From: a virus
IMG/VR virus record: IMGVR_UViG_3300032293_001706
Location: 1 to 64,000 of that record
Strand: one strand, 5' to 3'
DNA: 64,000 nt
Under the pieces are notes generated by a model. It made no database searches and was not told where the DNA came from. It was given only the letters and a program-made list of their open reading frames with translations. Position 1 is the first letter of the stretch. Each line of letters starts with the position of its first letter. The translations under genes were made by a program, and so were the position numbers. Shown here in pieces: positions 1-8,022 of this stretch.

Positions 1-416
1 ACCTGATAAAATCCATATTTCAATCTGTCGGCATATTCTTTAACTTTGTTATAGAACTCATCAGGAATGTCTTTGAGTAATTCATTGATGTCACCACCAT
101 TAGATAAATGTTCCCAAACACCAGTGGTTGAGATATTGGTCATTATTTTATGAAGACGCAAGTATTCTTCGCCTTTGATTTTCATTCGGTCTCCGTTTGA
201 AAAACGAACAACAAATCCTTCAGCGTTTTGTTCAACTTTACCCTTTAACTCGGAATAATCCCGAACTCCGTCATATTTTTTGACAACATCGAAACCTTCT
301 AATGATTTAAGTTCTAAGTATGGAATTTCATTACCTGTTTCAGTGTTAAACGCACCAAGTAATACAAGACCCTCATAATCACCATAATCTACAACTATTC
401 TATTTTGACCTCCCAT
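1..416 (-). CDS. RNA ligase (T4 Rnl1 type), C-terminal fragment, runs off window
   Basis: Translation from ATG at 416 begins MGGQNRIVVDYGDYEGLVLL and continues off the left edge. It matches the part of T4 RNA ligase 1 after motif III (NRIV...Y...ILL), then motif IV (AEGFVVRF, like EGYVAVM in T4) and motif V (MKIKGEEY, like FKIKSDWY). The adenylated lysine is absent here; it lies in the ORF at 1178-1597. The two pieces together give one continuous ligase interrupted only by the GIY-YIG gene. This piece has its own ATG, so it may be a separately translated subunit. No Shine-Dalgarno sequence is visible. The family match is firm; function as a two-part enzyme is inference. Confidence 0.85.
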   Translation of the reverse strand, partial: MGGQNRIVVDYGDYEGLVLLGAFNTETGNEIPYLELKSLEGFDVVKKYDGVRDYSELKGKVEQNAEGFVVRFSNGDRMKIKGEEYLRLHKIMTNISTTGVWEHLSNGGDINELLKDIPDEFYNKVKEYADRLKYGFYQ

Positions 417-423
417 AATTTTT

Positions 424-1128
424 TTATTTATTTTTACAATTTTCAAAATGCCATCTATACATTAACCCTTCACCACCTTCTTTACCACAATATGGACAAA
501 TTATTTTTTTTCTTGGTATCCCTTTAGTTTTTGATGGTTTTCCTTTTTTCGATTCACTTATTTTTCTTTTTGTATTCTCACTTTTATTTTTACCTGGATT
601 GTTTTCAGTAAAATATTTTTTTCTATACTCCTTAAACTCATCACTACGTGTTTTTCCATACATAGGATTTAATTTGCCAACGTATTTACCTTTCATAGAT
701 TGACTTTGTTTTGGTCTTTTTTGACCCTTATTTGATTTACTAATTTTATCCCCAATTTCTTTGGCTCTTTTCTCACCAAATCGTTCAATGAAGGTTTTAT
801 TTGAATATAATTTTTTATATTTTTCTTTTATTTCCCCTGATGGGTTATTTAAACCATCACCTCCATCAGTCATATTAACTAAAATACCTTCATTCAAATC
901 TTTTCTACCATAAATTTTAATCCAATATTTTTCCCTTTCAGATGCGTCTTCCCAAGATAAATTATCTTCGATTATTTCAAATTTAAATCCAACTTTTTTA
1001 ACGATAAAATTCCAATACCTATTCCTACTTTTTTTATCAGATGCTCTTTTGTAATCAGTATCACTACCAATACCAACATAAAAAATCTGATTATTGTCAT
1101 TTCTTTTGTGGATATAAACGTACGCCAT
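424..1128 (-). CDS. GIY-YIG homing endonuclease inserted in the RNA ligase gene
   Basis: The N-terminus has the GIY-YIG pattern (VYIH at residues 4-7, FYVGIG about ten residues later), followed by an E/R-rich region (WEDASEREKYWIKIYG). The central and C-terminal parts carry NUMOD3-type DNA-binding motifs (GKLNPMYGKTRSDEFK; KISESKKGKPSK), and the protein ends in a zinc-finger-like CPYCGKE...HFENCK. This is the layout of I-TevI/Seg-type phage homing enzymes. It lies exactly between the two ligase pieces, with about 50 nt before and 7 nt after it, too little flank for a group I intron core outside the ORF. It is therefore more likely a free-standing gene that split its target. A late-type motif precedes its start. 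Confidence 0.9.
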   Translation of the reverse strand: MAYVYIHKRNDNNQIFYVGIGSDTDYKRASDKKSRNRYWNFIVKKVGFKFEIIEDNLSWEDASEREKYWIKIYGRKDLNEGILVNMTDGGDGLNNPSGEIKEKYKKLYSNKTFIERFGEKRAKEIGDKISKSNKGQKRPKQSQSMKGKYVGKLNPMYGKTRSDEFKEYRKKYFTENNPGKNKSENTKRKISESKKGKPSKTKGIPRKKIICPYCGKEGGEGLMYRWHFENCKNK

Positions 1129-1141
1129 AAAGGTGATTTAT

Positions 1142-1150
1142 TATAAATAT
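1142..1150 (-). promoter_or_regulatory. Candidate late promoter motif (ATATTTATA)
   Basis: On the - strand ATATTTATA lies 13 nt before the endonuclease ATG. It is the same motif seen before most virion genes in this window. It also means that the inserted endonuclease gene carries its own transcription signal inside the ligase locus. Confidence 0.5.
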
Positions 1151-1177
1151 CTTTTATAGTTAAAAACAATTCAATTA

Positions 1178-1597
1178 TTAGTAAATTATTTCAAAAAGGT
1201 ATGTGTTGTTTTTGTCTAAATTTTCTAATGGGTATTTTGAAGATAATTCTTTAGCTTTAATAGCTTGTTCAGACGTAAAAGAACCTCTAGTTGCGAATAT
1301 CCATTCATCGTTATAGTAAAATAATATGATACAACTACCATCCATCTTTTCAAAGACTTCAAATTCAGAAGTCGGAGTATGTTTACCTTCTTCAAGATTA
1401 AAAAACTTCTTGAAGGGTCTTGCAACTATATTTCCTTCATTATCAGTTACAAGACCACGACACATCAAAGTAATTTCATCCCACAATTCTTCATATTGAA
1501 CTTTAGGTGTATAGTTCCATATGGTTAAAGGCAACCTTGGGTGAGTCTGTTTATACAACAAACCAAGAGAATGATATTTTTCAAGAGTTTCCTTCAT
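1178..1597 (-). CDS. RNA ligase (T4 Rnl1 type), N-terminal catalytic fragment
   Basis: 139 residues that hold the nucleotidyltransferase motif I lysine (FEKMDGSCI, Lys84). Upstream is the typical CRGLVTD...ARPFKKFFN region of T4 Rnl1 (ECRGIMF...ASRPMEKFFNL), and it ends after motif IIIa (YLFEIIY). T4 Rnl1 continues with NRIV... at this point; here a stop codon follows, and the rest of the enzyme starts again at 416 beyond the GIY-YIG gene. Rnl1 seals broken tRNA using ATP. The neighbouring kinase and phosphoesterase supply the end-healing steps. Full-length Rnl1 proteins are around 370 residues, so this ORF alone is not a complete ligase. Confidence 0.88.
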   Translation of the reverse strand: MKETLEKYHSLGLLYKQTHPRLPLTIWNYTPKVQYEELWDEITLMCRGLVTDNEGNIVARPFKKFFNLEEGKHTPTSEFEVFEKMDGSCIILFYYNDEWIFATRGSFTSEQAIKAKELSSKYPLENLDKNNTYLFEIIY

Positions 1598-1601
1598 ACT
1601 A

Positions 1602-1632
1602 CAAAATTACAAAAAAAGATGGACATATCAAA
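1602..1632 (-). promoter_or_regulatory. Bacteroidota-type promoter for the ligase gene
   Basis: On the - strand TTTG (1629-1632) and TAATTTTG (1602-1609) are separated by 19 nt, matching the Bacteroidota sigma consensus TTTG-N19-TAnnTTTG. The -7 element ends about 5 nt before the ATG at 1597, implying an almost leaderless mRNA. Confidence 0.5.
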
Positions 1633-2029
1633 GAAGTTTAATTTGGAACCTGTCCTTCATCGCCTGTAGTTTTTCTTCAGGAACACCGTGTTGGTTTACA
1701 CCATCATGTCTTTTTTCAACAATTATGGAATGAACACGATATCCATACTTTTCCGCCAATTTGAAATAATCCTCCATTTCCCACTCTTGGGTGAAAGTAT
1801 TTGAAACAACAACTGTTGGATGTTCATTGCTCATTAAAAATTCAACCTCATCCTTACACCATTGATGTGCTTCTTTTAATTGGGATGGATTAAACTTATA
1901 TTCACCGTCCCTATTTAGAAAAAACATGTCAGCTTCTTTGTGACAATAATCTTTATCACCAACCAAAGATTTAGCTAATGTCGATTTTCCTGCCCCAGGA
2001 ATTGAGCGGATTAGATATAGGTTTTTCAT
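1628..2029 (-). CDS. P-loop polynucleotide kinase-like protein
   Basis: 133 residues with an N-terminal Walker A loop (SIPGAGKSTLAKSL, Lys15) and the general order of small AAA_33/Pnk-type kinases (SNTFTQEWEM then a strand ending IIVEKRHDGVNQHGVP). Proteins of this form phosphorylate nucleic-acid 5' ends. Its position directly between an RNA ligase and a metallophosphoesterase suggests that it makes the 5'-phosphate needed by the ligase. It is separated from the upstream phosphoesterase gene by 1 nt, so they share an mRNA. The substrate (RNA or DNA) cannot be read from the sequence. Confidence 0.75.
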   Translation of the reverse strand: MKNLYLIRSIPGAGKSTLAKSLVGDKDYCHKEADMFFLNRDGEYKFNPSQLKEAHQWCKDEVEFLMSNEHPTVVVSNTFTQEWEMEDYFKLAEKYGYRVHSIIVEKRHDGVNQHGVPEEKLQAMKDRFQIKLL

Positions 2030-2030
2030 A

Positions 2031-2681
2031 TTAGTTAATTCGTTTTTCGTGATGGTCTTTTGGAAGAGAAAGTTTTTTAATTGGTCGGTTCTTCATAATT
2101 GACATAATTTCTTCATAAGAAATCGGATACATATTATTTCCATCCACACCAACATCCATCGCCTTTCCATCTGCAATCCTCAAATGAGGTGGAAGATGAA
2201 CGTGACCATGAAGGTGAATTATTCCATCATTCATTCCGTCCCAACTTGCAACTGGATAATGCATACACACCATTGTCGTTTTTTCAACCACTTCTCCTTT
2301 TGGAATCCTGATATCAAGATGCAAATAATCTCTAGTTGAAGAAAACAATTCTTGACAATTTTGTTTATTCCTACGAATGTGGTGGTCGTGATTACCGAAT
2401 GTCAGGTGAATATTTTTACAAACAATTCGATTTCGGAATTCTTCAATCATTTCAAAACCACCAAAAGACCAATCTCCAAGGTGAATCAAAATATCATCCT
2501 GACCAACAACTTCGTTAATGTTGTTAACCAGTGTGGAATTCATTTGTTCAAGACTTTTAAAGTCACGAGTCACACTATCAGAATCCTTCCATTTTGTGGT
2601 TGCCCGACAAATATTTGAATGGGAATAGTGAGTATCACTTGTAAAAAACAATTTTCGACCTTTTTCCAAAATAAATTTCAT
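2031..2681 (-). CDS. Calcineurin-like metallophosphoesterase
   Basis: 216 residues with all metallophosphoesterase motifs in order: SDTHYSH (Asp16, His18), HLGDWSFGG, FGNHDHH, MHYPVASW and HLHGHVH. First gene of the RNA-repair cluster. In bacterial Pnkp the 3'-phosphatase/2',3'-phosphodiesterase domain belongs to this same superfamily and sits next to a kinase and a ligase. A role in healing RNA 3' ends is therefore a reasonable inference, although nucleotide or DNA phosphatase activity is also possible. A host-type promoter lies directly upstream. Confidence 0.85.
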   Translation of the reverse strand: MKFILEKGRKLFFTSDTHYSHSNICRATTKWKDSDSVTRDFKSLEQMNSTLVNNINEVVGQDDILIHLGDWSFGGFEMIEEFRNRIVCKNIHLTFGNHDHHIRRNKQNCQELFSSTRDYLHLDIRIPKGEVVEKTTMVCMHYPVASWDGMNDGIIHLHGHVHLPPHLRIADGKAMDVGVDGNNMYPISYEEIMSIMKNRPIKKLSLPKDHHEKRIN

Positions 2682-2685
2682 GAAG

Positions 2686-2716
2686 CAAAGATATAAAAAA
2701 TATTTGGACTTTCAAA
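2686..2716 (-). promoter_or_regulatory. Bacteroidota-type promoter for the phosphoesterase-kinase operon
   Basis: On the - strand TTTG (2713-2716), 19 nt, then TATCTTTG (2686-2693), only 4 nt before the ATG at 2681. It matches TTTG-N19-TAnnTTTG closely. Confidence 0.6.
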
Positions 2717-2723
2717 AATTATC

Positions 2724-3026
2724 TCACAACAATTCACAAGTCAGATTGCCGTCAATCATTGTTGCTGATAACACATTTCTATCCAAAAATACCGCATTTT
2801 GTTCACCAGCATATAAACCAAGAATGTTATAATCATAATATTCTTCAGCCTCTTCAGAAGTCATTTGATGTATTCCCATTAATTTGTTTAAGATTCTGTT
2901 TTTATCATATAACAACCTTTTTCCGTTTCCAAATTCTTCAACAACTCCGACAATACAATCTTCAAGTCCTGTTAAAATCACCGCACCTTCAGCATATGAA
3001 TCAATATCAATCGTAAATTTTTCCAT
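2724..3026 (-). CDS. Conserved-looking small phage protein, function unknown
   Basis: 100 residues, acidic, with a compact pattern (YAEGAVILTGLEDCIVGVV ... EEAEEYYDYNILGLYAGE) that looks like a small globular phage protein. No catalytic motif or membrane segment is visible. It is the first - strand gene facing the divergent virion gene at 3076, upstream of the RNA-repair operon. No function can be assigned. Confidence 0.65.
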   Translation of the reverse strand: MEKFTIDIDSYAEGAVILTGLEDCIVGVVEEFGNGKRLLYDKNRILNKLMGIHQMTSEEAEEYYDYNILGLYAGEQNAVFLDRNVLSATMIDGNLTCELL

Positions 3027-3062
3027 ATCAAATTATAATTATTAATATTTTCAATATCAACT

Positions 3063-3071
3063 ATATTTATA
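3063..3071 (+). promoter_or_regulatory. Candidate late promoter motif (ATATTTATA)
   Basis: Lies 4 nt before the ATG at 3076, the closest spacing of this motif to a start in the window. Confidence 0.5.
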
Positions 3072-3075
3072 TTGT

Positions 3076-3807
3076 ATGAGATACATGTTAAACATTTCGG
3101 ATGAAGAAAAACAGGCTTTATTAAGTCAACACCAACAACCTTATAATGGTTATCAAACAATGCAACTACCAAAACCTGATAATGTTCTTAGGGTTTATGA
3201 CGCAGCTGGTGATAAAAATGGAGTTCAGGTAACCGCAAACGGAAATGTTAGAACATATTCAAACGTAAACCTACGTGAATCAAAAGGAGAATTTTGTGAA
3301 TGTGGTGGTGTAATGTATGAAGGTGAATGTATGGAATGTGGAAGTATGTATGAAGGTGAAGAAGCAAAACTTCAAGACAAGTTTGATTACGTTGAGGAAA
3401 TGGATGAGGAGGTTTCAGCATCACTTCAAGAACCTTATTCTGATATTGATTTTGGTTCTTATGATTTTGATTCAGGTGGACCCGAACAATTCGGACCAGG
3501 TGATGAAAATGGTGACTATCCTTCATCAATGAAATCACAACAAGATATTCTTGATTATGTATCACAACACGATTCAGACCCAGATTCAAGAGCGATGTTG
3601 AATAAATTGGAAACTTCTATGGAAGATGAATACGATGGAAAAGAAAAAATGGGTGGAGAATGGGAACCATACGAATTTGATTCTGAAGGACCATTAAATA
3701 ATAGTGGTGTTTTCAGAGAAATGGAAGATGATGAACAAGTTAAACAAGTTAAGGAATCAATTAACGAAACCTTAAATTGGTTTAAGAGGTTTTCAAAGTT
3801 CAATTAA
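3076..3807 (+). CDS. Acidic virion-type protein with a CxCG zinc-like motif
   Basis: 243 residues, strongly acidic (many DE runs). N-terminal helix NISDEEKQALLSQHQQ, then a basic/Asn stretch and a four-cysteine segment (FCECGG...CMECGS, residues about 76-92) that could bind one zinc ion. The rest is low-complexity Asp/Glu/Ser/Gly, and the C-terminus returns to an amphipathic helix (INETLNWFKRFSKF). A late-type motif directly precedes it and virion-type genes follow, so a packaged or head-associated protein is likely. No known family is recognised. An in-frame ATG at 3085 is an alternative start. Confidence 0.7.
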   Translation: MRYMLNISDEEKQALLSQHQQPYNGYQTMQLPKPDNVLRVYDAAGDKNGVQVTANGNVRTYSNVNLRESKGEFCECGGVMYEGECMECGSMYEGEEAKLQDKFDYVEEMDEEVSASLQEPYSDIDFGSYDFDSGGPEQFGPGDENGDYPSSMKSQQDILDYVSQHDSDPDSRAMLNKLETSMEDEYDGKEKMGGEWEPYEFDSEGPLNNSGVFREMEDDEQVKQVKESINETLNWFKRFSKFN

Positions 3808-4003
3808 AGACTTCAGGAGTCTTTTCTCCCAACAACTTTTGCAAGTGACTGTAGGTCTTGTAATCGTTATACGTTGAATAAAATAAATCGGCATACTTTC
3901 TTGCATTTTTAAGTTGTTCATATGTTTTGCAAGAACCGATGACCAAACAAGCTTTCTGAAAAACTTTAACGTCAACTATGGATTTTTTCTTTTTAAATAA
4001 CAT
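3800..4003 (-). CDS. Small basic protein, function unknown
   Basis: 67 residues, lysine-rich N-terminus (MLFKKKKSIVDV) followed by predicted helices (CKTYEQLKNARKYADLFYST). It converges on the 3076 gene and overlaps its 3' end by 8 nt. A TATCTTTG box lies about 60 nt upstream of the start, without a clear -33 partner. Coding is supported by normal composition; the function is unknown. Confidence 0.5.
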   Translation of the reverse strand: MLFKKKKSIVDVKVFQKACLVIGSCKTYEQLKNARKYADLFYSTYNDYKTYSHLQKLLGEKTPEVFN

Positions 4004-4083
4004 TTTTTTAATTAGTTAATAACTTTTTTAATTTTTTGCGATATATGTAATGCAAAGATAAATAAAATAATCAAATAAAAAAA

Positions 4084-4377
4084 ATGGAAATTTTGGAAAT
4101 TATTTCACATCACCAGAGTGAAACCGTAACTGAGGTTATTTTTAGATTGGTGAATGATGATGAGGACGTGGTAAGAAAGGATGAAATTGAAAACACATAT
4201 TTTGATGAATTTGGATATGATTTTCTTTCACCAATTGCTGATTTCATGTTTGAAGATGAAACAGATGATAATAATGATGATTTTTGGCAATATATTGATG
4301 AGGATGATTTAAAATCATTCCTTAATGAATATTATGTTGTCTATCCTGAAAAACTACCAAAACCTGAATTTGAATAA
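4084..4377 (+). CDS. Small acidic protein, function unknown
   Basis: 97 residues with a very acidic middle (FEDETDDNNDDFWQYIDEDD) and no cysteine or membrane segment. It starts in an A-rich leader. Such acidic proteins in phages can be nucleic-acid mimics or scaffold-like, but nothing here decides. Next gene 27 nt downstream with its own late motif. Confidence 0.6.
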   Translation: MEILEIISHHQSETVTEVIFRLVNDDEDVVRKDEIENTYFDEFGYDFLSPIADFMFEDETDDNNDDFWQYIDEDDLKSFLNEYYVVYPEKLPKPEFE

Positions 4378-4391
4378 TTCAATTGTAACAG

Positions 4392-4400
4392 ATATTTATA
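4392..4400 (+). promoter_or_regulatory. Candidate late promoter motif (ATATTTATA)
   Basis: Preceded by G, followed 4 nt later by the ATG at 4405. Confidence 0.5.
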
Positions 4401-4404
4401 AAAA

Positions 4405-4698
4405 ATGTTACACGAAGAAATTCAAAAGATTAAAAAGTTAATGTCTTTGGTTGACGAACAGGAAGCCGAAGCTCCTTCAGCTGGTGCAACAACATCAACA
4501 CCTTCAAGTGGGGGAGGAGAAAAAAAAGGTTATCCAACTGTTACAAAATGGGAAACAGGTTTAACAAGAGGAAAAGCAAACCCTATTGACCAAAAATCAA
4601 AATGGGATTCGGGTGTGACAAGAGGAAAAGCAAATCAGATTGCTGTTACAAAATGGGAATCTGGTGTTAAAAGGGGGAAAGGAAATACATTATTATGA
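4405..4698 (+). CDS. Small virion-type protein with three KWESG-RGKAN repeats
   Basis: 97 residues. The N-terminal helix MLHEEIQKIKKLMSLVDEQE resembles the leaders of the following genes. A Ser/Gly/Thr linker follows, then three copies of an 18-residue unit, T-KWE(S/T)G-(T/K)RGKAN. Repeats of this KW-SG-RG-AN type occur in proteins of T4-like phages, but their role is not known to me. The stop overlaps the start of the next gene (ATGA), so the two are translationally coupled. Confidence 0.7.
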   Translation: MLHEEIQKIKKLMSLVDEQEAEAPSAGATTSTPSSGGGEKKGYPTVTKWETGLTRGKANPIDQKSKWDSGVTRGKANQIAVTKWESGVKRGKGNTLL

Positions 4699-6725
4699 AA
4701 CAAACTCCACAAGATATTTTAAATGAAATACTTCTAAGGATGAATTATGATTCATCCAAGACGCTTTCTGAAAATAAGGAGTTGATATTTGAACAGGGTG
4801 GTTTATCGGCACAAAGAATTATGCCAACACCTCAACAATTCAGACAAAGATTTATTCCCACAACTGTTGAGAAATTACCAGGTAAACCATTGTACTATAA
4901 TACAAAAACAGGAAAAATTGCAACACTATTTGACAATAAAAATGATATTATTCCTGTTGAAACGGTTTATCCTGAAATAACAAACAACATATACCCCGCA
5001 AACGCAGATATTAATAAAATCAATACTGTTTTATCAACATCAAAAAATAAAACATCAAGTGTTGATTTTACCAATAGACCGAAAAATGAAAACGAAACAA
5101 AAATTTTTCAAGATTGGCTAGATTTTTATTATCCCACTTGGTACAAAGGTGGTAAATTAAATAAAGGTGTCGGATATGGTACTTTTGGTCCTAGAACTAC
5201 TTCAGCTTGGAATACTTATAAAACTAAATGGTCTGAGTTTGGTGGTGGTTTAATGTTGGGTTATAATAACATTTTAAAAAAATATGGTGTCACAAGTGAA
5301 AAAAATAATGATTTACCTGGTGAAGTTCAAAACGAGATGTTATCGGAAATTAGTAAATTTGGACAAAAATTTAAAAATCATTTTGGTGAAAACTTATATA
5401 CTCAATACTTTGCAGGGTTATCTAAGACATATAAAAAACCTTCAATTTCACCACTTCCTAAGATAGACCCACAATATAGAGATGCAACATCTCGAAATAA
5501 ACCAATAGGTCTTAATACTGATTTAGGTCTTGCAATTACCAAGACAAAAAAAATAAAGATAAACGGAACCAACGATTTTGAAATAGAAATACCTGAAAAC
5601 GCAACGGTTTATAGTTTTGACCTATTTGGTAACGATACCAAAAGTTTGGATAACTTTAAAAAGTCCGTAGTATTTAAAGGGGAATATGCTGTTTGGAATA
5701 CTTGGCAAACAATATTACCGACATTAAATTTAACAAATTTTGTCAAAGGGTTTTCATTTGAATATAGAGGAAAGACTTTAGATTTTAAAAGGGCGGTTAA
5801 TAGTGAAAGTTTATTAAATGAATTTGGTATTCAAACTCAAAATGGGTATCTGAAATATAACATACAAGATTATAAAACTTTGAGTTCTTGGGAGGAGTGG
5901 GGACCAACATTATTGAATTTGGCATCTATATCTGTTGCGGTTTTAGGTCCTGCAACGTGGCCGTTGTTGTTGGTGAGTGCAGGGATGGATTTAGCAGCTG
6001 CAGAAATGCAGTACAAACAAGGTGATAATGAAGGGGCTAAACTAAGTGCTTTATTAGCGTTTACACCATTTTTGGGTAAATTTGCAATAAAAGTACCGAA
6101 AGCGGCGGCAGATAATTTAGCTCAAAAATTTGTTAATGCAAAAACTAAAACTGAAATCGATAACATTGTTGCAACATTATCTAAAGAAGAATTAAACACG
6201 TTAAAATCATTACAAGAACTTGGAGATATTAGTAAAATTCAAAAAATGGTTTCAGACCCTGAAGTAAAAAAAGCGATTGTTAATTCGGCTAAAAAAGTTG
6301 AGTCTCTCGCAACGACTTCATTAAAGAAAGGTTTATTTGAGCTTGGAATAACAGGAGGATTATTATATAGTCAGTGGGAGAATTTAAAAAAAGAGTCATT
6401 ATCTGAAATGACACGTAAAGAATTATTAATACAAACGATTAAAATCGTATCAGATATGACTGAAGCTAAAGAAGATAAGGAAAAATTTGATGATTTGTCA
6501 AAAAGTGTTGGGGAAATGGCAACCGCTCAAATAATTAATAAGTTAGAAGAACTAATTAATGATGCCAAACAAAAAGAAAATAAAAAATTAAAAGAAGCCG
6601 ATAATGATATTAATAATGTTTTAGATTTTTTAAAACAACCAATACCTTTAGATAATAAGATAGGTTCAGACTCTACAAATATTATAAATAACATTAATAA
6701 TATTGGTGAAATAGGTTTAAAATAA
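4695..6725 (+). CDS. Large virion-type protein with PG-binding-like motif and hydrophobic core
   Basis: 676 residues. The N-terminal leader ends in ELIFE|QGG, an (I/L)xE site. At residues about 138-175 is a motif FQDWLDFYYPTWYKGG...GYGTFGPRTTSAW, shared with the protein at 8023 and similar in pattern to peptidoglycan-binding modules of phage proteins. A hydrophobic block near residues 410-440 (LNLASISVAVLGPATWPLLL) is followed by Ala-rich helices, compatible with membrane insertion. The C-terminus is charged helix. Likely a packaged protein acting at the cell envelope during entry; this is inference from the combination of motifs. Coupled to the 4405 gene by an overlap of 4 nt. Confidence 0.75.
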   Translation: MKQTPQDILNEILLRMNYDSSKTLSENKELIFEQGGLSAQRIMPTPQQFRQRFIPTTVEKLPGKPLYYNTKTGKIATLFDNKNDIIPVETVYPEITNNIYPANADINKINTVLSTSKNKTSSVDFTNRPKNENETKIFQDWLDFYYPTWYKGGKLNKGVGYGTFGPRTTSAWNTYKTKWSEFGGGLMLGYNNILKKYGVTSEKNNDLPGEVQNEMLSEISKFGQKFKNHFGENLYTQYFAGLSKTYKKPSISPLPKIDPQYRDATSRNKPIGLNTDLGLAITKTKKIKINGTNDFEIEIPENATVYSFDLFGNDTKSLDNFKKSVVFKGEYAVWNTWQTILPTLNLTNFVKGFSFEYRGKTLDFKRAVNSESLLNEFGIQTQNGYLKYNIQDYKTLSSWEEWGPTLLNLASISVAVLGPATWPLLLVSAGMDLAAAEMQYKQGDNEGAKLSALLAFTPFLGKFAIKVPKAAADNLAQKFVNAKTKTEIDNIVATLSKEELNTLKSLQELGDISKIQKMVSDPEVKKAIVNSAKKVESLATTSLKKGLFELGITGGLLYSQWENLKKESLSEMTRKELLIQTIKIVSDMTEAKEDKEKFDDLSKSVGEMATAQIINKLEELINDAKQKENKKLKEADNDINNVLDFLKQPIPLDNKIGSDSTNIINNINNIGEIGLK

Positions 6726-6734
6726 ATTACTAAT

Positions 6735-6742
6735 ATATTTAT
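6735..6742 (+). promoter_or_regulatory. Candidate late promoter motif (ATATTTAT)
   Basis: Embedded in TAATATATTTATTATATT immediately upstream of the ATG at 6749. Confidence 0.5.
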
Positions 6743-6748
6743 TATATT

Positions 6749-8020
6749 ATGACTATACTTAATGAATTACAGAGAATAAAAAGTTTAATGCTAATTAATG
6801 AGGCAAGTAACCCCATATTAAATATAATGCTAGAACCTTTTTTAAATAAATCATGGAAAGCGTTTAAAGAAGGTTTTGATAATTCATCATCAAGAATCGG
6901 TCAGCATTTAGATGATTACTTATCTGACACTTCAAAAGTTGCCATTAAAGACTTAGGTAGGATAAATGGAAATCAATATGCTGATACAATGAATATTATC
7001 GACATTGTTGAAGATTTATTAACTAAACCATTAACTGATAGTGAAATTTCAAGATTAATTAAAGAATTATCAACGTCTTCAAAATTCTCAGAAAAAGTAG
7101 TTGATGTGATATCCAACGACACATCATTTAAAAATGCCTTTAAAAATGCTATTGAATATGAAAGCCGTGGAGGAATAACCCCTCAACAAATTAAAAGCGT
7201 GTTAAGTGAGTATGTTGGTGACGCCAATGCGGAAAAAATTTATAAAAAGACAAAAATAAATATAAACCCGTCCGCAATTATTCCTACAGAATTATCGGAC
7301 GAGTTTGTTTTATCACCTGAAGTAATCGATGATTTGATTCTTGTTGCTAATAGTCAAAGTTTAAAAAAATCAATTAAAACAATATTAGAACCTACAACCC
7401 TTAAAACCATTTTGAAAAAAGCTGACGAGTTATCAAAAGGGGGAACTAAAATAGACTCTACTTGGTTTAAATTAGAATTCCAAAAAATTATAGATTCAAA
7501 CCCTTCTTTTTGGAGTCAAGTTAGACGAGCAGAAATAGGGACAATTTTACAAAAAATATATACAGATAGTAAAACAGGTAAATTTTCATTTGGTCAGGTT
7601 GGGAAAACTATAGGTTCGGCGGCAATATCATACGTGATATGTAGTTTAATTGCCGGTTTTTGGACTGCAAGCGATTTAATCAAAGCTTGGAGAGGGGATT
7701 GCATGAGTAAAAAGGGTTATACACCACAAAATTTGGAAAAAAGAAAAAAAGATAATTCAAATCAATATACCATAGACTTAGGTAATTGTGATGAGTATGT
7801 TAATTCTGAAGAAACAAAATACGATTTCAAGAAAATTCTATCGTGGTATAATTTATCAGGTCTTCTTGATAAAGAAGTTACTGATATTACACCTGAAGAT
7901 TTAAGTCAGTCAGTACAAAAACCAACAACGCCTCAACAACAAACTGCTCCTAAACAACAAACCGCCCCTAAACCTGCGGAAACTAAACCACAAAAATCAA
8001 ACGTACCCGCTGATTTATAA
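6749..8020 (+). CDS. Virion-type protein with LINE|A propeptide site
   Basis: 423 residues. The N-terminus MTILNELQRIKSLMLINE|AS ends in the same LINE|A sequence found at the presumed maturation site of the major capsid protein (LINE|AA), so removal of an 18-residue propeptide by the prohead protease is likely. The middle is helical without a recognised fold; a hydrophobic segment (IGSAAISYVICSLIAGFW) lies at residues about 288-306; the C-terminal tail is Pro/Gln/Lys low complexity (TAPKQQTAPKPAETKP). It sits between two proteins with PG-binding-like motifs. A role as an internal or ejected protein is inferred. Confidence 0.72.
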   Translation: MTILNELQRIKSLMLINEASNPILNIMLEPFLNKSWKAFKEGFDNSSSRIGQHLDDYLSDTSKVAIKDLGRINGNQYADTMNIIDIVEDLLTKPLTDSEISRLIKELSTSSKFSEKVVDVISNDTSFKNAFKNAIEYESRGGITPQQIKSVLSEYVGDANAEKIYKKTKININPSAIIPTELSDEFVLSPEVIDDLILVANSQSLKKSIKTILEPTTLKTILKKADELSKGGTKIDSTWFKLEFQKIIDSNPSFWSQVRRAEIGTILQKIYTDSKTGKFSFGQVGKTIGSAAISYVICSLIAGFWTASDLIKAWRGDCMSKKGYTPQNLEKRKKDNSNQYTIDLGNCDEYVNSEETKYDFKKILSWYNLSGLLDKEVTDITPEDLSQSVQKPTTPQQQTAPKQQTAPKPAETKPQKSNVPADL

Positions 8021-8022
8021 TT

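Noticed and set aside
424-1177. Group I intron in the RNA ligase gene
   Set aside because: Only about 57 nt lie outside the endonuclease ORF, so a normal intron core does not fit, and the downstream ligase piece has its own ATG; kept as an alternative to test.
3248-3589. His/Leu-rich antisense ORF
   Set aside because: Shadow of the acidic + strand gene at 3076; composition reflects GAA/GAT codons read backwards. The same applies to antisense ORFs at 21120-21854, 30626-30913 and 34218-34833.
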